From: Verrucomicrobiota bacterium
GTDB lineage: Bacteria; Verrucomicrobiota; Verrucomicrobiia; Limisphaerales; PALSA-1396
Reading direction: 5' to 3'
Length of the DNA stretch: 64,000 nucleotides
Assembly: GCA_016200005.1 (NCBI GenBank)
Contig: JACQFP010000016.1
Coordinates: 33,837-97,836 of the forward strand
The notes beneath the pieces were generated by a model that was given only the letters and a program-made list of their open reading frames with translations, was not told where the DNA came from and made no database searches. Within the stretch, counting starts at the first letter, position 1. Every line of letters begins with the position of its first letter. The translations under genes and the position numbers were made by a program. This document shows positions 57,692 through 64,000 of this stretch, piece by piece.

Positions 57692-58231
57692 ATGAAGAAA
57701 CTCCTCAAAACCTGTCAGCACGGCGCACTCTGTGTGTGTGTTGTATTCTTCCTCGCGCCGTTTTGCATCCAAGGTCAACTCTGTGATCCCGTTCCTTCCA
57801 ATCTGGTCAGTTGGTGGCAGGCCGAAGGCAATGCCTTTGACGCGAACGGCACCAATCATGGGACGTTGCTTGGAAACACCGCTTATGTGCCGGGTCAAGT
57901 TGGGAAGGCTTTTAATTTTGACGGCAGCGGCGATGCCGTGCAAATAGGTAACCCGGCCAGTTTGCAGCTTCAAAATTTTACCATCGATGCCTGGATCAAA
58001 CGCAGCAGTACGACACAAGCTTCGCTCAGCGCCGGAGGGGGACAGGGGTTTGTGTCTGACGGCAGCGGTGACGCGGTCCAGGTAGGCAATCCCTTGAATT
58101 TGCAGCAAGGCTTCACCATCGAAGCTTGGATCAAGCGGGCCAATGCATCGCTCGCCACATTTAGCGGGGACACAGATGAATCGGCCACGAATCTGCCTCA
58201 GCACTTTTATCGTGCCATCATTGTTCCTTAA
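57692..58231 (+). CDS. Truncated secreted LamG-like protein
   Basis: 179 residues with signal peptide MKKLLKTCQHGALCVCVVFF ending near IQGQ. Then a LamG/concanavalin-like start: PSNLVSWWQAEGNAFDANGT, AFNFDGSGDAVQIGNPASLQ and NFTIDAWIKRSSTTQAS. The block DGSGDAVQxGNPxxLQ...FTIxAWIKR occurs twice, about 60 residues apart, so part of the domain is duplicated. The protein ends soon after, where full LamG proteins continue for several hundred residues. It is probably a remnant of a larger surface protein. Confidence 0.6.
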   Translation: MKKLLKTCQHGALCVCVVFFLAPFCIQGQLCDPVPSNLVSWWQAEGNAFDANGTNHGTLLGNTAYVPGQVGKAFNFDGSGDAVQIGNPASLQLQNFTIDAWIKRSSTTQASLSAGGGQGFVSDGSGDAVQVGNPLNLQQGFTIEAWIKRANASLATFSGDTDESATNLPQHFYRAIIVP

Positions 58232-58433
58232 GAATTGAGAATTCAATTGTCGTGGTGCGATCAAAGTTCCAGAGTGCAACACATCATTTCGGCACGTCAG
58301 CGTCGCAGCACTGAACGATTGTCCGGTATAGAACAGGCAACGAGTTTTACGCAACACTAATGAACTCTGTCGATTTCCGCACCGCGGTGAGTGCTTTCTG
58401 GATTCGATCGGCAGGTCTTACTAACAAATTATC

Positions 58434-59318
58434 ATGAGCAAGAGCAGTCCAGGTTATCGATTCATCCGCTATCTCGAATCGCGGCTACAAGGGTCCGCGG
58501 CGGGCAAGACGGGGGTGGCCTGCTATCGGCTCATTCGCCACCTCCGCGTCGGTTCGCGACGGAGGCAACTAGCCCGGGACTATGGACGGGATACGCTGCC
58601 GACCATACGTTGCGATGAATGGCTTGGACCCGGCCCTTGCACACTTTCTCATTACACCTTTGCGCCCTGGAGCACGTCACCGATCGAACACGCGCTGATC
58701 CAGGGTTTGGCCCGTCGTTTGAAACCGTGCCATTTTCTTGAAATCGGGTCCTTGCGGGGGGAGCTTTTGGCAAATCTGAACGGCTTTGTAGAATCCGCCA
58801 TCAGCCTTTCCCTTTCGAAGGACGACATGATCAAGCGGGGCTATCCCAAAGGAGTGGTCGATACGAATCTGCTATATGAAAATGAGGTCGAGCATCTTTC
58901 CGTGATCTACGCGGACTCAAGGGAATATGACTTTTCCAAACTCCCGCCCCCACCGCGCAATCTGGTTTTTGTCGATGGCGACCACGCCTATGAAATGGTC
59001 AAGCACGATACGAAGAATGTCTTGAGTGTTTGCGCCGGGGAATCTGCGATCGTCTGGCACGATTATGCGTTGGGAGATCAGATGACGGTGAACTGGCCAG
59101 TGTTTGCCGGCATTCTCGATGGTCTTCCGAGGAGCATCTGGAGCAGACTTTATCATGTGAATAACACTGCGTGCGCAGTTCTGCTTCCCGAAAGCTGGAG
59201 CGTCCGCCTTCACGAGAATCCGTTTTATCCTGAGACGAGATATTCAATTTCCATTTCCGTGAACCAAACGGCTTCGGTTGTCTCCTCAACCGCACCCGCG
59301 GGCGTTGGTCAATCATGA
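58434..59318 (+). CDS. Class I SAM-dependent methyltransferase
   Basis: 294 residues (MSKSSPGYRFIRYLESRLQG). The Rossmann-fold methyltransferase core (Methyltransf_24 type) begins PCHFLEIGSLRGELLANLNG (SAM motif I) and continues with LVFVDGDHAYEMVKHDTKNV and AIVWHDYALGDQMTVNWPVF. No membrane segment. Members of this group methylate sugars or lipids in surface glycan pathways, which fits the adjoining FkbM and glycosyltransferase genes. Substrate unknown. The next gene starts 13 bp later. Confidence 0.83.
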   Translation: MSKSSPGYRFIRYLESRLQGSAAGKTGVACYRLIRHLRVGSRRRQLARDYGRDTLPTIRCDEWLGPGPCTLSHYTFAPWSTSPIEHALIQGLARRLKPCHFLEIGSLRGELLANLNGFVESAISLSLSKDDMIKRGYPKGVVDTNLLYENEVEHLSVIYADSREYDFSKLPPPPRNLVFVDGDHAYEMVKHDTKNVLSVCAGESAIVWHDYALGDQMTVNWPVFAGILDGLPRSIWSRLYHVNNTACAVLLPESWSVRLHENPFYPETRYSISISVNQTASVVSSTAPAGVGQS

Positions 59319-59331
59319 AATCATCGCAACT

Positions 59332-60267
59332 ATGAGTACATCTGTTGATTCGGGAGCGATAGGTTCCGACGTCTCGCGCTCTTATCGCCAGTATTGGAGC
59401 CGAAAGTTATCAAAGGCGATCGTGACGCTCTTCAGGCTGAACCACCCTAATTCATTCAACACCGAGCTGATTCAAGCCATTCAGCCGGTGGCCACCATCA
59501 AGACGCAGCATGGGGACCTGCTTTGCAAGTGCGGGCATGGACGGTTGCTGTGGCGGGCAAAAACCTTTCACACCGAGGAACCGGAAACCGTTCGCTGGCT
59601 GGACTCGATCAACCAGGACGATTGTCTTTGGGACGTAGGCGCCAATGTGGGCCTTTACTCAGTCTATGCCGCCCGGTTCAGAAAATGTCGCGTGTATGCC
59701 TTCGAGCCGGAATCACAAAATTTTGCGTTGCTGGTCGAAAACATTGCGCTGAATCAAGTCGGTGAGAATTGCCAGCCCGCCTGTCTCGCGATTTCCGAGA
59801 AGACCGGATTGGGAAACTTGCGCGTGCGTTACGTTACCAAGGGTGGAGCCTATAATTTATTCGACACGCCGGATTCGGATTTGGCGAAGGAGAAAGATTT
59901 GCCGGAAAGTATCAAAGCCGTAATGAAAAATACTTCGGAGAAATCATCCCTTCGACAAATGGTATGGGGAATTTCGTTGGACGACCTCCTGATCCACCAC
60001 AAGCTGGAAGCGCCAACGCATCTGAAAATTGATGTGGATGGGCTTGAGCCCTGGATCATTCAAGGCGGGCAGACGCTGTTGGATCAAAAGCGGCTTCGCA
60101 CCATCCTGATTGAGCTCAACAAGAAATCGAACCGGGATATGGCCATTCCTGAAAATCTTGCCAGCAAGGGCTTTCAACTGGCCTCTGAACGATGCAACTG
60201 GCTTTCGCGCGACGATCGCACCAAGGAAGAGATTCTGCCGGCCACCAATATGATTTTCACAAGATAG
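59332..60267 (+). CDS. FkbM family methyltransferase
   Basis: 311 residues from ATG 59332, 13 bp after the preceding gene. The FkbM pattern is clear: LWDVGANVGLYSVYAARFRK (SAM site), RVYAFEPESQNFALLVENIA, and THLKIDVDGLEPWIIQGGQT near the end. FkbM enzymes O-methylate hydroxyl groups, often on sugars. It forms a run with the methyltransferase before it and the glycosyltransferase after it. Confidence 0.92.
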   Translation: MSTSVDSGAIGSDVSRSYRQYWSRKLSKAIVTLFRLNHPNSFNTELIQAIQPVATIKTQHGDLLCKCGHGRLLWRAKTFHTEEPETVRWLDSINQDDCLWDVGANVGLYSVYAARFRKCRVYAFEPESQNFALLVENIALNQVGENCQPACLAISEKTGLGNLRVRYVTKGGAYNLFDTPDSDLAKEKDLPESIKAVMKNTSEKSSLRQMVWGISLDDLLIHHKLEAPTHLKIDVDGLEPWIIQGGQTLLDQKRLRTILIELNKKSNRDMAIPENLASKGFQLASERCNWLSRDDRTKEEILPATNMIFTR

Positions 60268-60322
60268 TTTTGAATGCCTCGCGGAAATTGCCTGTGTTGA
60301 TTGCGGTGGTTGTTTCATCCCT

Positions 60323-61597
60323 ATGTACGAAAGATTAGTCTGGACCCTGCCAAAAATGTGCCGAAGACCGGTGAAGGCCCTGGCGGGTTGGGCATTGCGA
60401 TGTATTGCGGCAACTTTGCGCCTGTCGCCTTCCGCCAAGCGTCGCCTCGCGCAAGCATTGAGCTTTCGATATCGCGCCGTGATGGAAGCGTTGAATTCGA
60501 TTCCGGATCAACGGCTCGCGAGGTCCGTCTTGTTTCTTTCCTTACGCCCCCATACACGCGAGGCAAAGTTTGCAGAAGCGGCACGGCTCGCTGGTTGGGA
60601 CCCGCTTTTGATTCACACCGAGAACCTGAACTTCGACGCGGACAAGTATTTTCAATTTCACGCCCGAGTCGGAGACATGTTGCAATTGTTGATGCTCAGT
60701 TGGTTGTTCCGAGGTCCACTGATCCAGGTCTTTGCTCCCGACGGGGCGCAAGCGTATCTGCTGTGCATGGCGAAGATACGCCCTTTGATCCTGGACCTGA
60801 ATGATACTTGTAAATCGCATGCTCTTGAAACACTGCCACGCGTCTGGGAACGGTGTGAACGCGATGCGATTAGAGCTACCGACGGAATGACGCACCGTGA
60901 TCTCAGGGTAAAATACCTGCATGAATTGTACGGTTACCCGCTTCCACGACACAATATGCTCTTCATGGATGTATTGCCGGAAGTTCCTCCGCGTCTGAGC
61001 ACGGCGCGGCAAGACGAAGAGATTCATGTCGTTTCCGTCGGTTGGGTAGGGAAGGGAGACAGCAGCATTTTGCGCACTATTCATGCACTTTGTGCCGACG
61101 GAATTCATGTTCACATGTACGTGAATCCCATGCAACGCAAGACGGACCCGGAAATACAGGCGTACTGGCGGCTTCACCAGCAGTCGCAGTATTTTCATTT
61201 CGAAAAACCGGTGTTTGGAGAAGCCTATTGGGAGGAATTGAGCCGTTATGATTTCGGACTCTCGGTGTCCGAGCCTCTCGTGTTCGGAATGACGCCCACT
61301 TCAGTCACCCTGGATAGTCTTCGCGGCGCCGGTTCATCTCGCCTAATGGATTATTTGCTCGCGGGCTTGGGGGTCATAATTTCTCCGGGGCTTGAGTTCC
61401 AGTGGTTCCTTGCGCGCCGCTACGCGCCAGTGGTGGTCCCGGTGACGCGTGAGTTTCTCAAGAGCCCCCGTGGAATTTTGGAGCTGGCAATTCAGGAAAA
61501 GTCCAGAGCGGCCAAGCAAGATCTTTCAGCGATTACGACTCGCGGCATGGCTCGTCGTTTGGGGGAATTCTATTCGAAGGTTGCTTCGGGTGGGTAG
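60323..61597 (+). CDS. Glycosyltransferase-like protein (GT4-type)
   Basis: 424 residues (MYERLVWTLPKMCRRPVKAL). A GT-B-like pattern: N-terminal Rossmann segment LIQVFAPDGAQAYLLCMAKI, PLILDLNDTCKSHALETLPR, then a C-terminal half beginning IHVVSVGWVGKGDSSILRTI and ending with SSRLMDYLLAGLGVIISPGL. The motif EKPVFGEAYWEELSRYDFGL is typical of the acceptor side. Probably transfers a sugar onto a surface glycan, with the adjacent methyltransferases. An IS66 element begins 11 bp after its stop, so the gene is intact but the cluster may be interrupted. Confidence 0.75.
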   Translation: MYERLVWTLPKMCRRPVKALAGWALRCIAATLRLSPSAKRRLAQALSFRYRAVMEALNSIPDQRLARSVLFLSLRPHTREAKFAEAARLAGWDPLLIHTENLNFDADKYFQFHARVGDMLQLLMLSWLFRGPLIQVFAPDGAQAYLLCMAKIRPLILDLNDTCKSHALETLPRVWERCERDAIRATDGMTHRDLRVKYLHELYGYPLPRHNMLFMDVLPEVPPRLSTARQDEEIHVVSVGWVGKGDSSILRTIHALCADGIHVHMYVNPMQRKTDPEIQAYWRLHQQSQYFHFEKPVFGEAYWEELSRYDFGLSVSEPLVFGMTPTSVTLDSLRGAGSSRLMDYLLAGLGVIISPGLEFQWFLARRYAPVVVPVTREFLKSPRGILELAIQEKSRAAKQDLSAITTRGMARRLGEFYSKVASGG

Positions 61598-61739
61598 ACG
61601 ATGGAACGTAAGCGTCAGCCGTAGCACGTCTGGTCAAGGATTCCCGTAAATGTCATAGCTATCAGAGCTATGATAACTCCGAGTAGTTCTGATTCCGTTC
61701 CCACGCTGGCCTCCTCTTCAGCGGCGAAGTTGCCCGTGA

Positions 61740-61979
61740 CCGTGGACCCGAACAGGCCTCAAGTATTCCACCTTCGCCATTTGGGTGCAGCGTGGCCGCC
61801 GGACGAAACGTTTGGCACGAAAGGCTCCGGTGCGTCTCCTGGAAGCGGTGCTGACGCCGTCTACACCAACCACGGTGCTGACGGTGCTGCTGCCCGGCGG
61901 CGCGCGGCTGGAAATCCGCGAGGCCGGCCAGGTCCCGCTGGCGGCGACCTTGGTTCACGCGCTGGAGCAGTCATGCTGA
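61740..61979 (+). pseudogene. tnpA: IS66 tnpA (Orf1), partial/disrupted
   Basis: From 61740 the frame reads TRTGLKYSTFAIWVQRGRR and ends with LLPGGARLEIREAGQVPLAA, the end of IS66 TnpA. A stop (61737-61739) lies just before it, and the N-terminal helix-turn-helix is not in this frame. Thus the start is missing or shifted into another frame. The stop overlaps the tnpB start, as in intact elements. Confidence 0.6.
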
Positions 61980-62329
61980 GCTTTTCCGGCAGCCTGAAAG
62001 TATTCGTCGCGCTGGAAGCCTGCGACCTGCGCAAAGGCTTCAGCGGCCTCTATGCCGCCGTGACCGAGCGCCTCGGGGAAGATCCCAGGGGCGGCGCGCT
62101 CTTCGTGTTCTGCAACCGGCGGCGCACGCGCCTCAAAATCCTCTGCTGGGATGGCACCGGTCTGTGGGTGCTGACGAAGCGCTTGGAGCAGGGAACTTTT
62201 TCGTGGCCCCGGCACGTCGAGCCGCAAACCACCAAGCTCAGTTTGACGCCGCAAGCGCTGGCGCTGCTGACCGACGGCGTGGATTTGCGCGGCGCGAAAC
62301 TGCGTCCGTGGTATCAGCGCGAGGACTGA
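61973..62329 (+). CDS. tnpB: IS66 family accessory protein TnpB (Orf2)
   Basis: 118 residues from ATG 61973. It shows the IS66 Orf2 pattern: SGSLKVFVALEACDLRKGFS, LFVFCNRRRTRLKILCWDGT, GLWVLTKRLEQGTFSWPRHV. The length is normal. The start overlaps the end of tnpA (GCATGCTGA-type junction). Needed for transposition with TnpA and TnpC, though its precise role is unclear. Confidence 0.92.
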   Translation: MLSFSGSLKVFVALEACDLRKGFSGLYAAVTERLGEDPRGGALFVFCNRRRTRLKILCWDGTGLWVLTKRLEQGTFSWPRHVEPQTTKLSLTPQALALLTDGVDLRGAKLRPWYQRED

Positions 62330-62403
62330 AGACGGAGCGCGGAAAAAATCTTCGTGGTGTTTGAACATTTTCGCGGCGCGTGAGTCTCTTTCTGCAACTC
62401 ACG

Positions 62404-63936
62404 ATGGACGCCACGCTCACCAACGAACTCAGCGCGCTGCGCGAGCTGGTGTCCACGTTGCGCGGCGCGCTCGACACGGCGAAGTCACTCACCGAGTCGC
62501 TTCAGGCCGAGAACAAACTGCTCCGGCAAAAGCTCGATCTCTTTCTCGCGCGCTACTTCGGCGGCACGAAGAACGAAAGCCTCGATCCCAAACAACTCGA
62601 ACTGTTGCTGGCGGGGCTTGAGGCGTTGAGCGCACCGGCTGCGGCGGTGGAAAAACCCGTTGCGCCCCGCGCCGCAGTCACGCCGCGTCCCGCGCGCCAG
62701 CCCCTGCCTGCCAATCTGGAAACCGAGCGCGTGGTGCTCGAACCGGCGGAAGTGCAGCAACAGCCCACCGGCTGGCGCCGGCTGGGCGAGGAAGTCACCG
62801 AGGAACTCGACTGGAAGCCGGCGAAGTTCATCAAGCGCCTCTACATCCGGCCCAAGTATGCGAACGCCGAGCGCATCGTCATCGCGCCGCTGCCCGCGCG
62901 TTTGATCGAGAAGGGTCTGCCCGGCGCGGGCCTGCTCACGCAGGTGATCGTGGGCAAGTATGAGGACCACCTGCCGCTCTACCGGCAGGAGAAGATTTAC
63001 CGCGAACGTCACGGCGTGAACCTCTCGCGCCAGACGCTCTGCGGCTGGGTGGAAGTGGCCGCAGACTGGCTCTCGCCCATTTACCGGGAGATGAAAGCCC
63101 ACTTGGTGGCGCAGGATTATTTGCAAGCCGACGAAACCCCGATCCGTTACCTGGATCCGGACGTGAAAGGCAAAAGCCAGTCCGGCTGGTTGTGGACTTA
63201 CAGCCAGCCGAGGGGCGACGTGGTGTTCGAGTGGCACATCAGCCGCTCGCGCGAAGGGCCGCGTGAGTTCCTCAAAGCGTTCAAAGGCCAGCTCCAGACC
63301 GATGGTTACGGAGTCTACGAATCATTGTCCCGCGAGCGGGGCCAGGAGTTGATTTTGGTTGGCTGCTGGGCGCATGCGCGCCGGGGCTTCCATGAAGCCC
63401 TGGGCGAAGGCCGGTCGGCGGCGTGGCTCGTGGGCCAGATCGGCAAACTCTACGCCGTGGAGAAACCCCTGCGCGAACAGAGCGCCGGGCCGCAACTCCG
63501 CGCCGCCCTGCGCGCATGGCAAAGCCGGCCCATTCTCGCGCGACTGCGCCGGGCGATGGAAGTAGTGCGCCGGCGCGTGCTGCCCAAGAGCCTGTTGGGG
63601 CAGGCCATTGATTACACGCTCGCCCGGTGGGAAGCGCTGACCCGCTACGTGGACGACGGCCGGCTGGAGATCGACAACAACCTTTGTGAGAACGCCATTC
63701 GTCCCACGGCGATCGGGAAGAAAAACTTTTTGTTCGTGGGCCATCCTGAAGCCGGGCAGCGCAGCGCGGTGATCTACTCGGTGCTCGGCAGTTGCCGGCG
63801 TCATGGGATCAACCCTGACGAATATCTCCGCGACCTCTTTGAGCGCCTGCCCAAGGCGAAGACCTCCGACCTGAAATCCCTCACGCCCGCAGCCTGGGCC
63901 AAAGCCAGACGCGCCGCCATGCGTTCCGCCGCCTGA
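62404..63936 (+). CDS. tnpC: IS66 family transposase TnpC
   Basis: 510 residues from ATG 62404 (MDATLTNELSALRELVSTLR), preceded by a possible GTG 62380. An N-terminal coiled coil (TLRGALDTAKSLTESLQAEN) is followed by the zinc-finger-like region, then the DDE domain: Asp in DYLQADETPIRYL, Asp in LQTDGYGVYESL and Glu in EIDNNLCENAIRP. The C-terminal SVLGSCRRHGINPDEYLRDL is the IS66 C domain. It looks full length, so TnpC and TnpB could be active if tnpA is supplied. Confidence 0.95.
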   Translation: MDATLTNELSALRELVSTLRGALDTAKSLTESLQAENKLLRQKLDLFLARYFGGTKNESLDPKQLELLLAGLEALSAPAAAVEKPVAPRAAVTPRPARQPLPANLETERVVLEPAEVQQQPTGWRRLGEEVTEELDWKPAKFIKRLYIRPKYANAERIVIAPLPARLIEKGLPGAGLLTQVIVGKYEDHLPLYRQEKIYRERHGVNLSRQTLCGWVEVAADWLSPIYREMKAHLVAQDYLQADETPIRYLDPDVKGKSQSGWLWTYSQPRGDVVFEWHISRSREGPREFLKAFKGQLQTDGYGVYESLSRERGQELILVGCWAHARRGFHEALGEGRSAAWLVGQIGKLYAVEKPLREQSAGPQLRAALRAWQSRPILARLRRAMEVVRRRVLPKSLLGQAIDYTLARWEALTRYVDDGRLEIDNNLCENAIRPTAIGKKNFLFVGHPEAGQRSAVIYSVLGSCRRHGINPDEYLRDLFERLPKAKTSDLKSLTPAAWAKARRAAMRSAA

Positions 63937-64000
63937 TTTACTCCCGTTCCTTCGTCAGCTTCCGTGCCACTCACCCAAGGCAGTCTGGCTGTCGGTTACG

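Larger units (their letters stand above)
61608..63999 (+). mobile_element. IS66-family insertion sequence
   Basis: Left end GTAAGCGTCAGCCG starts at 61608; the right end at 63999, read inward on the minus strand, is GTAACCGACAGCCA, a 14-bp inverted repeat with three mismatches and the GTAA start typical of IS66. It carries tnpA (disrupted), tnpB and tnpC in the usual order. If the 8-bp target duplication is GATGGAAC (61600-61607), the next base at 64000 (G) agrees with it, but the rest is outside the window. It lies directly after the glycosyltransferase gene. Confidence 0.85.

Noticed and set aside
61608..61672. Hairpin ATAGCTATC/GATAGCTAT-like near the left IS66 end as an att site
   Set aside because: It is within the IS element next to its left inverted repeat; no sign of a site-specific integrase.

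Overview
This window is about 62% G+C by eye and comes from a Gram-negative, LPS-producing bacterium, most probably Verrucomicrobiota near the Pedosphaera/Limisphaerales group. The evidence is an lpxC-fabZ fusion gene, DUF1501 and cytochrome-c/DUF1549/DUF1553 proteins of the Planctomycetes-Verrucomicrobia type, a DUF1559-type pseudopilin, TIGR03803 and LamG secreted proteins, and many short 7-bp tandem repeats. The assignment is inference from family content, not from a marker tree.

Layout. 1-10480 (minus strand) is the core translation/transcription block: tRNA-Thr, tuf, tRNA-Trp, tRNA-Ser, secE, nusG, rplK, rplA, rplJ, rplL, rpoB, rpoC (rpoC runs off the left edge). 10685-20119 holds rnhC, mutY, an exported superoxide dismutase, a sugar-isomerase-like protein, a ClpP-fold serine-protease pair, pheS-rplT-rpmI, and a secreted glycoside-hydrolase-like protein. 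20327-23290 is a first Mla/MCE lipid-transport operon whose ATPase has lost nearly all catalytic motifs. 23838-25967 is a collapsed type I-C CRISPR-Cas locus: two HD fragments of cas3, an in-frame Cas5-Cas1 chimera made by deletion, an intact cas2, and a relic array of one good repeat, one 35-nt spacer and one degenerate repeat. 26023-31861 has a glycosyltransferase, lpxC-fabZ, lpxA, an ABC-2 permease and rsmI. 32248-37160 and 46428-48764 carry planctomycete-type cytochrome/DUF1501 genes. 37489-42528 is a tightly packed operon: second Mla set (mlaE-mlaF-mlaD), PIN-TRAM protein, DUF2007 protein, FAD oxidase. 42670-46255 are secreted proteins. 48880-52671 is a two-component NtrC/kinase pair plus a lone receiver. 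52938-56071 has a C-terminally truncated tsaD, a CtpA-type protease and ispD. 56187-61597 is accessory: a frameshifted pseudopilin, a truncated LamG gene, two methyltransferases and a glycosyltransferase. An IS66-family element fills 61608 to the right edge.

The most unusual properties are (i) the Cas5-Cas1 chimera, (ii) a family of tandem heptanucleotides that recurs as exactly four units (28 bp) and lies in frame inside mutY and pheS, with a longer heptamer tract in rpoC, and between genes at two further sites, (iii) dispersed elements of about 60-105 bp with an outer stem and two inner hairpins, and (iv) the degenerate Mla ATPase. No rRNA genes or intact defence island were seen.
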